This document shows, one piece after another, positions 54,293-64,000 of a stretch of 64,000 bases of DNA. Under the pieces are notes generated by a model, which was not told the origin of the DNA, made no database searches, and saw only the letters and a list, made by a program, of their open reading frames with translations. The translations under genes were made by a program, and so were the position numbers. This DNA comes from Trametes villosa (taxonomy: Eukaryota > Basidiomycota > Agaricomycetes > Polyporales > Polyporaceae): assembly GCA_002964805.2 (NCBI GenBank), contig PUDQ02000027.1, forward strand, positions 248,001-312,000, in the 5' to 3' direction. Position 1 is the first letter of the stretch, and each line of letters begins with the position of its first letter.

Positions 54293-55610
54293 ATGGCTAC
54301 CTTCCAGACGCAGAAGGCGCTCCTCCTCCACGCAGCAGGCGGAAAGTACAGCGTCGGCGACGTATCGGTCCCTCGCCCCGGTCCCAAGGACGTACTCGTC
54401 AAGGTGGAGGCGGCGGCGCTCAACCCGGTCGACTGGAAGGTCGCAGTTCCGCCTTTCTCTGCGCTGATTCGGGAATACCCATTCGCCGCGGGTTCGGATG
54501 GCGCGGGAGTTGTGGTTGAAGTGGGCGAAGAAGTGACATCGCGGAAGGCAGGAGACAGAGTGTAAGTACTGAGCGTTCTTTCCTGTAGACGCGATGAGTG
54601 ATTGGGTGCAACGAGCTAGGGTGTTCCAAGGCTTTTTCACGAGCGCGCGGGCAACGCTCCAGCAGTTCTCCGTTGTTCCTGAGGACCTTACTGCACTGGT
54701 TAGTTGTAACATTCGAGCCTTACCGTGGCCATGAGCTGATCACCGTTTGCTTAGATCCCGGAGAATGTTTCATTCGATCAAGCCGCCTCTGTGCCTCTCG
54801 GACTCGCGACGGTCATTCTTGGGCTCTATAACCAACACCCGAACTATCCGAAGACACTAGGATGGAAGCCGGTGTGGGGAGAAGGCGGGACCACCGAGTT
54901 CGCCGGGAAGCCCGCATTCATTGTGGGAGGCGCGTCGTCTGTGGGGCAGTATGGTACGTTAGCGTCTTCTGAGGCGCGGTATGCCCATACTCACCATAGA
55001 GTAGCCATTCAGGTCGCAAAGTTCGCGGGGTTCAATCCCATCATAGCGACAGCATCTCCTCACAACACCGAGCTGCTCACCTCACTCGGAGCCACGCATG
55101 TCGTCGACCGCTCACTGCCGGCGGACGCCGTTCTTGCGAAGCTGCCTGAGCTCACGGAAGGGAAACCTCTCGAATTTGCGTTCGACGCGATATCATACAC
55201 CGAGACGATGTCGCTCGCGTACCAGGCGCTTGCACCCGGAGGCGCGTTAGTGATCGTGCTGGGCGATGTCATTCCTCAAGCATTGAAGACTGAAGGCGAC
55301 GGAAAGCGTATCGCGTTCCCAGCGGGAAACGTGAACTTCCCTGAAACTCGGGCGACCGGCGTCGAGCTCTGCAAGAGGTTGACTGCATGGTTGGAGAAGG
55401 GCATCATCAAGGTGCGTTCGTCCTTTCGCACGAGCCTGAGTGATTGTACTTACCTCCCACCGCTTCACGCGTTGTGATATTCAGCCTAACACTGTGGAGG
55501 TGCTCCCCGGAGGATTAGCTGGAGCACTTGAAGGTCTAGAGCGTCTGGAGAAGGACCAGGTTAGCGGCAGGAAGCTCGTGGTTCGACCGCAGGAGACTCC
55601 TTCAGCCTGA
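54293..55610 (+). CDS. MDR-superfamily oxidoreductase, paralogue F
   Basis: Close relative of A and B: MATFQTQKALLLHAAGG, VPRPGPKDVLVKVEAAALNP, GSDGAGVVVEVGEEVTS. Exons follow the same pattern: phase-2 break after GDR-V; VFQGFFTSARATLQQFSVVP; IPENVSFDQAASVPLGLATV then KPAFIVGGASSVGQY; AIQVAKFAGFNPIIATASPH, GATHVVDRSLPADAVLAKLP; last exon VSGRKLVVRPQETPSA. Stop at 55608-55610. Its resemblance to A (29 kb away) is greater than to its neighbours D and E, so the array has been rearranged as well as duplicated. No disabling change seen. Confidence 0.9.
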
Positions 55611-56075
55611 GCGCTAAATGTATGTGGCGTGGTAGCCCGTTTTGATCTCTCTACGAAACGCCCAATTGCTACGAGTCGGTCCTCGGAGGGCTTTTCTTTT
55701 CGACCACGAACACCCGCATCGTGTGCTTGTATGCTCCTGTCATCGCCTACTCTTGTGGAGACTCTGTAAAATTGGCTGTAACTCGTTCTGCACTCTTGCG
55801 GCGTTTTGTATGTCGATAAACGACACAAGTTTGACGGAACCGCTCGCTCAAGCGCGTTAGCTCTCCGGCCTTCCTGTACATCCGGCACGCTCGGAGAGAC
55901 ACACTGCTTTGGAATCCTTTCCAGCGGCACAAACCTAGGCGCAGGGTTTTAGCAGCCTGGGCTTGGTGAGTGGCATCAGAACCTACCTGTGGTTAGGATG
56001 CTCAGCAACGGCCGTCATCATAGCCCGTCTGACTGTCCATAGTCCGGAGGTTTTCTGCGACCCCAGACTGCCTTG
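55611..56075. other. Intergenic
   Basis: 3' flank of MDR F and promoter side of the F-box gene. Nothing recognised. Confidence 0.45.
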
Positions 56076-57324
56076 ATGGATCCTTGCCGCTTACCGATTG
56101 AGCTCTGCGTGGCCACCATGCTCGCACTCGTAGATCATGGCGACTATCCTACGGGGCCGGGCAGCGGCGACGAGAGACTTGCGTTGCGTGCGTGTGCGTT
56201 GACCTGCAGGGCTTGGCGAGTCTGGGCTCAACGCCTCCTCTGGATCGCTCCCCGGCTCGTGGACGAATCGCGCTTTGCTCTGTTCACAGCTGCAATCCGC
56301 ACTGCGCCTAGGTCTTTCACCACCACTATCGCGCTGGTAGGCACGAAGATCACTCATGCGAGCGAGCTGTTCGTCCACCGCTTCCCCAACCTGCGGCTCC
56401 TTTCCTGCGACGGCGTACACTTCGATCATGGACCCAGCCTCCGAGTCCTTCATATGCGCCTACCATTTGTTACCAGCCTAGGCGAGCTCCAGCTCTCGAT
56501 ATGCGTGTTTGACTCTTTGAAGGCGATCCTCAATGTCGTATGGGCGTTCCCGAACCTCTCCTCTCTTGAATATGGCTCTGCCGCCTGAAGAGGCCGCCCA
56601 GCACGGTGGAGATCTCACGTTTCATCGACCTTCGCAAGAAAACGCGAGCATGCCGAAGGCTCACTCACCTTGAGCTAGATATTGCGGTCTGTCTAGCATT
56701 CGATAGAATGGTACGGAGGAGATGACTGACTTACTGTTCTCTCAGACGCTGTTCCCAAATCCGTTGGATGCGCCCCTAGTGACCGCCAGCATATTCGGTA
56801 GTTCCGTCACAGACCTGTCTCTGTGGATCGAGGATGCACGTAAGCACGACGCCCGTTCCTCGCAATTGACATACTATCTCATATCGTTTGGACTAGGGAA
56901 CCTAGGGAGCTTCCTTGCCAATCAATTTCCTGCTTTGCGCTCGGTACGAATACTTCAGCTCAAGAAATATTTGGTACATGAAGACGACACGATCTCACCC
57001 TGGCTTTACTCCATCGCCGCAAGCCGTCCGGTTCCCGGCGTATTGAAGAGGATCGTTGTCGAACGGACGCACGATCTGGACGACAACAAGTGCTGCCAGG
57101 AGGTGGCGGGTAGCGGGAAGAAGCACGACTCGCAGCAGCAACTCTCCGAACTCTTGTCCGGGCTGCTGGAAGTCACGATCCGGCTTCGAGACTGCGCGGA
57201 ACCGAGGAAGTGCGTCGAGTATATGCGTTCCGTCTTGCCCGGGACGGTTGATGTGCTACGCTTTCAGTATACTGAGTCTTATTGTGGCCCTTGGAGCGGG
57301 TATAGCTTACCGCGTGCATTGTGA
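56076..57324 (+). CDS. F-box-like protein, reading frame probably broken
   Basis: Starts MDPCRLPIELCVATMLALVD at 56076 and shows the agaricomycete F-box layout: LPIEL near the start, then LRACALTCRAWRVWAQRLLW (residues about 33-53), which would bind Skp1 in an SCF ubiquitin ligase. Leucine-rich stretches follow (FPNLRLLSCDGVHF, WAFPNLSSLEYGS). At about 56575-56585 the frame stops (GCC TGA), while the next frame continues as CRLKRPPSTVEISRFIDLRK, LTHLELDIAVCLAFDRM, then an intron and FPNPLDAPLVTASIFGSSVT to a stop at 57324. Either a 53-nt intron starting GTATGG near 56537 removes the break, at the cost of a conserved-looking block, or a 1-2 nt frameshift has disabled the gene. Coding-like sequence after 57324 could be its lost end. 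Confidence 0.65.
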
Positions 57325-57572
57325 GTACGTCGCCTTCTATGTTTCTGATAGAACACACGTATAAAACACGCCCATCTCGAACTTAAACATCTGTACGAGC
57401 GAAATTCAACGCATGACAATGTGCTGAACTTTGATCGGGCTTTTGGGCGACTCTGCGGACTGCAACTCGTGTTCGCCCTCCAAGAGCTTATCCAATGTGC
57501 GTACTACAAGTCCCATAAGTTCGGAATAATACTGTCCTCGCCCTCCAAACTTCTGTGGCAATGCAGGGCGTC

Positions 57573-58867
57573 TCACGCGGTCTCCTGCGGATGAACGATA
57601 AGCTTCTGGCCGCTGACCTGCTCGTTCTTCATGCGCTCAAGCCCTGCAGGAATGCCCGCGAGCCCGCCAGGAAGTACCTCGACGCGGTTGGGCTGTGAGG
57701 GGTACGCATCAGTACGCAAGTCGCCGCGCACGCTACCCCGAGAGAACATACCACAAGCTTCCCCGTCTCAAGCCACTCCGTAAGGCGACTGTACAACGCG
57801 ACAAGGAGCTCCCTGTTGTCCGCGTCCCTCACGTCGGCGAAAACGTTGAGGACCCTCTTCTTGTCACCCTCTTTCTTCTTCTCCGCGGGGATCGCGTCCG
57901 GGTTGACGATGACGAGGTCGCCGCCGGGCGCGAGGATGTCGTACGCAAGCACCTGTGTCTCTGCGTGCGCGATCGCGTCGTAGGCGTACGTGATGGGCTT
58001 CCCCCCTGCGATCTTCGAGACCTCAGCCTGGATAGTGGAGGATGGGAGGGCGCGGTCGACGACGTGCGTCGCGCCGATGGACTTGAGGAACGCCTCGTGG
58101 CGGGCGGAGGCGGTAGCGATGATGGGCGAGAACCCGGACAGCTTCGCGAGCTGGATGGCTGTTGAGCGACTCGTCAGGCATGCACACATACTGTAGGAAA
58201 GGTAACTAGATGCATACCGTATTGACCGACGCTGGATGAGCCGCCGACGATGAGCGCGGGCTTTCCCGCGAACTTGGTCGTGCCGCCCTCTGCCCATGGA
58301 GCGGGGTAGCCTAGGCTCTTGGACTGCGAGACGTGATTGTACAGCCCGATGGCGACTGTGTTCAGTCCGAGGGATATCGACGCAGCCTGGTCAAAAGAGA
58401 GATTATCCGGGATCTATGGGAGCAGTGCATGCTGTTAGCGGCCCGTGACCGTCCGCGTAGCTGCCAGAACGCACCCTCGCTGCAAATTCTGCAGCCACGA
58501 CGCCGTACTGCTGGAATCCCGCCTGCGGGCGGTGGAACCAAGCCGGGTAGAAGCTGTATTGCTAAATAAGTATTCGTTCGTTCGCAAACACAGTGTGCTG
58601 CGCTCACACTCTATCTCCCTTGGCGAGGTTCGTGACCTCTGCGCCAACCTCTTCGACGACGCCGGCGGCGTCGAGGCCGCCGACGAACGGGTACTCGACC
58701 ATCGAGAGGCCGAGCACCTGGATCTTCCAGTCGGCCGGGTTGAGCGCGGCGGCGACGATCTTGACGAGGACGTCTTTGGGGCCGGGGGCGGGAACAGCGA
58801 TATCGCTGAGGACCCATTCAGCCTTTGGCGTGGGGACAACGAGAGCCTTCTGAGTAATGGGTGCCAT
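57573..58867 (-). CDS. MDR-superfamily oxidoreductase, paralogue G
   Basis: Starts at 58867 with MAPITQKALVVPTPKAEWVL, then VPAPGPKDVLVKIVAAALNP and GLDAAGVVEEVGAEVTNLAK, where the usual DGAG is DAAG. Exon 1 ends in phase 2 after GDR-V as in the six others. Cofactor-binding exon: KPALIVGGSSSVGQY, then AIQLAKLSGFSPIIATASAR and GATHVVDRALPSSTIQAEVS. The C-terminus ends VSGQKLIVHPQETA, stop at 57575-57573. An ATAAATA box lies 82 bp upstream. Its end is 248 bp from the F-box stop, on the opposite strand. Confidence 0.88.
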
Positions 58868-60046
58868 GGTACGGGTACTAGGAGTGCTCGGAGGGATGGA
58901 AGCTATGGATGTGGTGGTTATGGTCGGAATGTCAGGGCCCTGTCCGTGTATTTATGCACAGGGCAGAGTTGCACAAAACCCGGTGGATCGCAGATGTCCC
59001 TGAGAGAATGCATGGGTCAGAGGCAGCCTGCGGGAGGCCAGGGCGTCTCGGCGCCTGGCAGGCTGGAGAACGAGCGAACTACTGGTAGTATACCCCGTCG
59101 AAACGGAGAGATGGTGTGCGTTTTCCGAGGCAGCGGAGATCATGGACGGTGCTCTAGAATGCGCCGGACCATAGACCATCTGTCGGGCTGAATAAGCAAA
59201 CTTTTGCTTACTAGTACGCACAACTGCGCATTGCGGAAAACTCTGGAAGTCAAGGAGGCGTCGATACGGTATTCGTCGCTTGCGTATGCGCGAAGCCCTC
59301 GCGCGACGAAATCGCACATTGCACCCGTTGTACATCACTTGCTACCCATGGACCATATAGTGCGCAAGGCTTGCTCCGCCGCGATCTCTCGAGCGGAGCC
59401 GGCGTTAAGCCCATGTCCTTGCCCGGACTCTTGACCATCCACTGAATTGCCCTAGTGAGTGAAATTATTTCAACAGCGAACGGGATCGGGCACTCACGAA
59501 GTACGACGGCGGTCCATGTACGGGCATTCACAGGGCCCGATGACATGTCACGCCACGTGGCCACCTGTCTAGTCTTTTCACAGTACTGGTTCAAGGCCAT
59601 ACGCCAATCTGATATGGTTGAGCTAGCTAGTCAGGTTCGAGTACATCCATCCCTCAGGGAGGCAACGCACGTTGAGACGAAGCACCGTCTCCAGAGCGGG
59701 GGTTACTGAACGAGGCTATTGACGCATTCGAAGCCTGACCGAACGAGGTATTAGGGTAGGCTGTGGCTGCCGGCCAGGCTGAAGGGACAGTGACGGCCTC
59801 GCTGACGGTCTGCTTGGGCGGCCCCGTGAGGGCATCAGAATCTTCGGCCAGCTCATTGCCCTGCGTCAAGAGTGATCCCACTTCGTTGGGCAGCGTAAGT
59901 CCTGTGTGCGCGCGAGAATCGAAGAATGAGAACATACCTCCACTGGTGACAAGGATGATAGGCAGCAACGTCCTCAGACCAGCTCTAAAGCCGCCGCGAT
60001 GCTCGTTGCGGAGCTATAACGTCGAGGTTGATTGTACGGGTATAGG
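58868..60046. other. Intergenic, with a coding-like minus-strand stretch at 59654-59990
   Basis: The stretch reads RTLLPIILVTSGG, then GLTLPNEVGSLLTQGNELAE and a Ser/Ala-rich tail. It lies just downstream of the gene at 60047-61315 and could be its extra 3' exon (a GTTGGT donor near 60085 fits in phase), but I could not confirm this. Confidence 0.35.
58949..58955 (-). promoter_or_regulatory. TATA-like box of MDR paralogue G
   Basis: ATAAATA, 82 bp before the ATG at 58867. Confidence 0.5.
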
Positions 60047-61315
60047 TCAGTGGCTGAACTGGCAATCTGGGATAATGATACCAACTAAGGCACTGTAGCA
60101 GAGAGTCGCGTCGCGGTCTGATGCGATGGCCACATCTACATCCTTCGAGTACTGATTAACATTTCAGCGTGAGTGGCCTGCGACTGCGAAGTATGAGATT
60201 CGCACCTCAAGAATATGATCCAAGACTTGTCCGACGGGATCTGCATTCTGGACCAAGATCAGCTTCAATACCACGACAGAGATGCGATCCAGCAGGGATA
60301 CCGACCAGGCCGACATTGAGATCATCTTCATTCGACGGCAGGGAGTAGCTCTCGTGTTCCGGAGACTGTTCGCCGCCGCCGTGTGGTCCTGGAGGAAGCT
60401 CGCTATAGCCTGCCGCTGCTCGCATGACTCTTGGGCGGAACAGCCGACTCTTCATTTTGAAGTAGCTGACGAAGATGCATTGGTCGGACTGCTGCTGAGC
60501 GTCAGATGCAACCGGACTTGCGACGGCGCGCCCGGAAGGTCCCCAGCGATGGAACACCGTCGGCTGCTCGCACTTCGCCAGCGTCGCGGAAAACGAGCTA
60601 GATACGGCACCGCCGAGGGGGAGCGGGAGCCCGCCAGAGATGTACAACTCCGCGTTCGACGACTCGCAGCTGAACGCCGCCTCCGCCCAGGAGGTCGTCT
60701 TCACGAGGCCTGAGACGAAGAGGATGTCGGCCTCGCGCAGGTCGATGCCGAGGGTGTCCGTCGCGAACGCATGCCAGCTCGGGAGGTTCCTGCGCATGTA
60801 CTCCTTGATCCGGAGGTCGCACGTTAGGCGCTCTGAGGTGCCCTTCCCCTGGTTGAGCCGAAGCAGTGCGCCGCTTTGCTCTCGACATTTGTATCGGAGG
60901 CTTGCCTCCATGCCTACTTGAGGGAACACCGGAGCGCTTTTGCCATATATTAGCGTGCGCTAACAACAACCGTCTAGCCCACGAGTACCTGCCTGATATT
61001 CCCTTGACCTTCAGCTATGATCCATTGCAGGCCCTCGCTCCTCAGCTCGAACTGGGTGATTTCTCGATCGTTGTTCACAAGCGATGATGGCGGGGGAACA
61101 AACAGCTCGAAGAAATCAGGAGCACCGCGCACGTTGACGGGGGCATTGGCCTGGCATCTGCAGTTGAAAAGGAAGTGGAAACGGCCCTCCGAGATGTACC
61201 CAATGTCGCCAATCCGGACCTCGCCGAATTGGGGGGACGGTTCTGGGATCCAGAGAGGATGGCCGTATCCTAGAGGGAAGAACCTTTCAGCGTACACATC
61301 CCATGGCGCGACCAT
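60047..61315 (-). CDS. Agaricomycete protein of unknown function (PLW-PEP family)
   Basis: At least four exons. Exon 1 (61315 to about 60985) starts MVAPWDVYAERFFPLGYGHP and continues PLWIPEPSPQFGEVRIGDIG and ISEGRFHFLFN, the opening typical of a large agaricomycete family without known function. Exon 2 (from about 60915) has LRYKCREQSGALLRLNQGKG, then LPSWHAFATDTLGIDL and a small-residue stretch ILFVSGLVKTTSWAEAAF. The exons after a frame change near 60290 give NADPVGQVLDHILE and, after a 54-nt intron, YSKDVDVAIASDRDATLC, again a family mark. Stop at 60049-60047, unless the gene runs on into 59654-59990. Soluble; no catalytic motif known. The exon 1-2 and 2-3 splice sites are approximate. 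Confidence 0.7.
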
Positions 61316-61768
61316 GGCGGCCAGGAGCGAGTTAACGATCTGCTGCTCAAGAAGCGTACGCTTTTATGTCCAGCATGCTGTATGCGGATTCCTACTACCG
61401 TACATAATGGTCAAACGCAGCCTCGCCAACACCGCCGGAGCTTACAGAGACTTCGATACGGCTGCGCTTGAACTGGCTAAATGACTTGTGGGTATCTTCG
61501 TAGTATGACGTCCTTCGAGCATAGGTCTGCGTCCAAACGCTTCCTGGGGCTGTGAGAGTACCAGTTCGTCCGCGCTTTACGTGGTCACGAAACATGGATG
61601 AACGGCGGCTGGACATGGTGTATGTGGTGGTTGGTAGAAGAGAGACGCAGTCAAGCGCTGGCGAATTCGTTCTCGAGTGGCTGCTTGAAGGCTGCTTCCC
61701 AGGTGGCGCAGTGCGCACCTTGGCTCCTCTTCCCCTCTCCGCTCGCAGCCCCAGACTACCTCTCACTC
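61316..61768. other. Intergenic, divergent promoters, possible upstream exon of the forkhead gene
   Basis: Two open frames run together at 61594-61788, one from the ATG at 61594 (64 residues) and one from the ATG at 61598 that is continuous with the forkhead frame. Confidence 0.4.
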
Positions 61769-62614
61769 ATGGAGAGCTCTCGGCTTGACTCGCAGTCCAT
61801 GGACATGACAGCCTCAGGAGATAGCGACCAGAATGCGAATAAACCTGTGTCGAATCTCTTTGCGAGTGGTGCGAGGAATGGCGAGAACAAGTCCCAATGT
61901 AAGTGCACAGTTGGTAAGAGGTCAGTAGTCGCGACGCTGACATCCACGGTAGATGAATTGCCATCTCTCTCGCCCTCTGCAGTCTACCTGGACCCTCTAC
62001 GTCGCTGTGGCAGCTCTGCGCCGGGTCCCATTGACGACGACAGCGTGCCAGTGCTCGCGAGTCTTGCTCTCCTCAGGCCTGAGGAGCTCGAAAGTGTCGA
62101 CCCGTACCGTCTCATCGGTGGCGGGTTACCTCTCTCATTTCGCGCAGCAACGCGAAGTGACATTTTATACACCGGCGATGAAGTCTCTCTCCAAATCAGC
62201 GATGAAGAGCTACGCCCCCTCATCGGGCTCAAACCTGACCAGGAGGTCAGCCTCTACGCACTCTCCGACCCTCCTCCGGGCCAGCGCCCTAGCCACTCCC
62301 TCCCCTATCTAACGCAGCTCGCTATCCTCGCGAGCCCTGGCCGGCGACTTACGTTTAAGGAGATCTATCGTGCGCTGATGGATAGGTTCCACTTCTTCCG
62401 CGACAAAAGGCACGACAAGACATGGGAGCATGCTCTCCGCCACAACCTCCACTGCTACGAATGCTTTCGCGTCATACACAAGCCTGATGCCGACGGAGTC
62501 CAAGTCAAGTATTGGGTCGTTGACCCTGCGGTGCTTCGCAGAATGCGTAACATTCCAAAAACTATCGAGCAACGAGGGATGTCCGACAGGCGTGTCGCTC
62601 GTCCGGGTCCATAG
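61769..62614 (+). CDS. Forkhead-domain transcription factor
   Basis: A nuclear DNA-binding regulator. I start it at the ATG at 61769 (MESSRLDSQSMDMTASGD); the frame is open to another ATG at 61598, whose Trp/Cys-rich extension looks unlike protein. A 54-nt GTAAGT...GGTAG intron (about 61900-61953) divides evenly by three and is probably removed, leaving 263 residues. The forkhead domain covers the last third: HSLPYLTQLAILASPGRRLT, FKEIYRALMDRFHFFRDKRH, then WEHALRHNLHCYECFRVIHK (recognition helix W-x(2)-ALRHNL) and KYWVVDP. The N-terminal half is Ser/Leu-rich with GLPLSFRAATRSDILYTGDE. Almost nothing follows the domain, which is shorter than most fungal forkhead proteins. Confidence 0.85.
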   Translation: MESSRLDSQSMDMTASGDSDQNANKPVSNLFASGARNGENKSQCKCTVGKRSVVATLTSTVDELPSLSPSAVYLDPLRRCGSSAPGPIDDDSVPVLASLALLRPEELESVDPYRLIGGGLPLSFRAATRSDILYTGDEVSLQISDEELRPLIGLKPDQEVSLYALSDPPPGQRPSHSLPYLTQLAILASPGRRLTFKEIYRALMDRFHFFRDKRHDKTWEHALRHNLHCYECFRVIHKPDADGVQVKYWVVDPAVLRRMRNIPKTIEQRGMSDRRVARPGP

Positions 62615-63375
62615 ATCCGGATACTGTCCAGGCGCAAAGCCGCCGTGCGGTCATGCCTCGTCCGCCTCCTCTCACCGGACGAGGACAACACCCCTTACTA
62701 TCCGGCACTGGCTACCTTGAAGGCCCGTGTGCCTTTTCATCGGAGACCGCTTGCCCCCGTTCTTCACGCCAGACGCAGACACAGAAATCCCACCGCTCGC
62801 CGTCTCATCACCACCCACATTCACCAATATCTTCCTCCTACTTCCCTTTTTCTATTCCCCGTCTATCGTCTATCGAGCTCATTGGTCAGCCTCGTGCCCC
62901 GTGGACTGTTTTGGAAGTCGAGCCTACGTCGCGCGGGCAGGACGATGGGCTTGCTTGCGCGGCTCATCGCAGACGTTGCGCAAAGGGCTGCGACGATCTC
63001 GGAACGTCCATGTCTGCTTTCCTCCGCTTTCCGTACGACGTCGACTCAACATACTTATCTCGGGCCTCTGACCCGAAGCTCACAGTAGTTGGGCGAATCA
63101 TCACTTTTCCACCACTCGTACACTCTTGCTCTGCTATGTACCGTGAGAGCTCTCTGTACATCTTATGAGTATGAAAGTACAGCCAGTCCTTGAATATTTG
63201 CATGTCAATTATAATACGCTTGTTCGAACTTCAGTGCGCCCTCGACTAGCGGTAGGCGCGCGTAGCGCTTCTTTCGGGCCTGGTCGGCGGCGCGCCCCTC
63301 TGCTTGCATCCTCCTCCCACTCACATCCTATCTCCCTCTCAAAAGCACGCTCGTAGCCCTAGATCTCTGCCCATC
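62615..63375. other. Intergenic, no gene seen
   Basis: CT-rich promoter-like stretches at about 62820-62870 and 63290-63370. Open frames are mutually overlapping. Confidence 0.45.
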
Positions 63376-64000
63376 ATGAGCGTAATTCGGCCATTCCGCG
63401 CGACCGACATGTTCAAGTTCAACCACATGTAAGTGCGCCCGCAGCCTGCTGCTCTCTCGCGCGCCCGTAAGGACTGACGCATGGACGGCGCCAGCAACCT
63501 GGACCTGTGGACAGAAACGGTGCGCGAGCAGCTGTGCGGACGTCGGCGAGGATGCTGAGTGTGGGCTGCAGTACGCGATCAACTTCTACCTGGGCTACTT
63601 CTCCCGCTGGCCAGACATGTGCGCGGTCCAGGAGACCCCGCAGGGGCGCATCATGGGCTACGGTCAGTCTCCTCCCCCTCCCCCTCGCTCGTCCCCGCTC
63701 TGCCTCTTACGTCCTGGCACAACGCAGTCATCGGCAAGGCGGAAGGCTCCGGCGCGGAGCGGCACGGGCACGTCACCGCGCTGAGCGTCGCGCCCGAGTA
63801 CCGCCGGCTGGGCCTCTCGCGCAAGTTCATGTCCTGGCTCGAGCAGGTCTCGGACGAGAACCACCGCGGGCTCTTCGTCGACCTCTACGTGCGCTGCGTG
63901 AACACGGCCGCGATCGCGATGTACGAGGGCTTCGGGTACAGCGTGTACCGCCGTGTGAAGGAGTACTACAGCAACCTCGGGCTCGGGCTCAACCCGCGGG
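63376..64000 (+). CDS. NAT3: N-terminal acetyltransferase B catalytic subunit (NAA20/Nat3), 3' end missing
   Basis: Acetylates the N-terminal Met of proteins starting Met-Asp/Glu/Asn/Gln co-translationally, together with the Mdm20/NAA25 subunit on ribosomes. Exons 63376-63428, 63495-63519, 63572-63662 and 63728 to the window edge join in phase. The start, MSVIRPFRATDMFKFNHI, then NLDLWTETYAINFYLGYFSR and WPDMCAVQETPQGRIMGYVI follow the NAA20 pattern closely. The GNAT core shows HGHVTALSVAPEYRRLGLSR (acetyl-CoA-binding RRxGxS loop) and FVDLYVRCVNTAAIAMYEGF, then GYSVYRRVKEYYS. About 160 residues are visible; the window ends within the C-terminal tail. Exon 2 is only 25 nt. Identification is secure. 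Confidence 0.95.

Noticed and set aside
1..64000. CRISPR arrays, operons, prophage, rRNA genes
   Set aside because: None seen; intron-rich genes and a split tRNA show nuclear fungal DNA, where the first three are not expected.

Overview
The window is nuclear DNA from a filamentous basidiomycete, most likely an agaricomycete of the polypore type. Genes are split by many 50-65 nt GT-AG introns, GC content is high, and the gene content fits: a class I hydrophobin, a DUF6533 membrane protein, a HET-domain protein, an F-box protein and several families that I know only from agaricomycetes. There are no operons. Genes lie on both strands and many have a TATA box 60-120 bp before the start codon. 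Where an exon model is given, I built it by joining GT-AG (once GC-AG) introns so that reading phase is kept across every junction.

Layout. 0-8 kb: a truncated gene at the left edge, a hydrophobin, and a tandem pair of related 'NCFW' proteins. 8-20 kb: a coiled-coil protein, a small mitochondrial protein, a 963-bp inverted-repeat element, a 12-exon DUF6533 protein, a small unknown protein divergent from the mitochondrial ABC exporter ATM1, and a 2-oxoglutarate/Fe(II) oxygenase. 20-30 kb: a protein with an MLKL/HeLo-like helical N-terminus joined to a degenerate kinase-like domain, a 280-bp MITE, an MDR reductase and a HET-domain protein. 30-34 kb: a multi-pass membrane protein, galactokinase GAL1 and an intron-containing tRNA-Leu(CAA). 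34-38 kb: two more MDR reductases. 38-46 kb: an HSP20-like protein and a poor, GC-rich stretch with a probably decayed gene. 46-50 kb: a Pps1-type dual-specificity phosphatase. 51-59 kb: four further MDR reductases around a damaged F-box gene. 60-64 kb: an agaricomycete protein of unknown function, a forkhead factor and the start of NatB catalytic subunit NAA20/Nat3 at the right edge.

Two themes stand out. First, seven MDR (GroES-like/zinc-type alcohol dehydrogenase-like) paralogues share an intron position and lie in both orientations between 25 and 59 kb, a locally amplified reductase family. Second, an MLKL-like protein and a HET-domain protein, both from families linked to fungal self/non-self recognition and regulated cell death, lie within 9 kb of each other. 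The remaining recognisable genes (ATM1, GAL1, PPS1, NAA20) are conserved housekeeping or metabolic genes.
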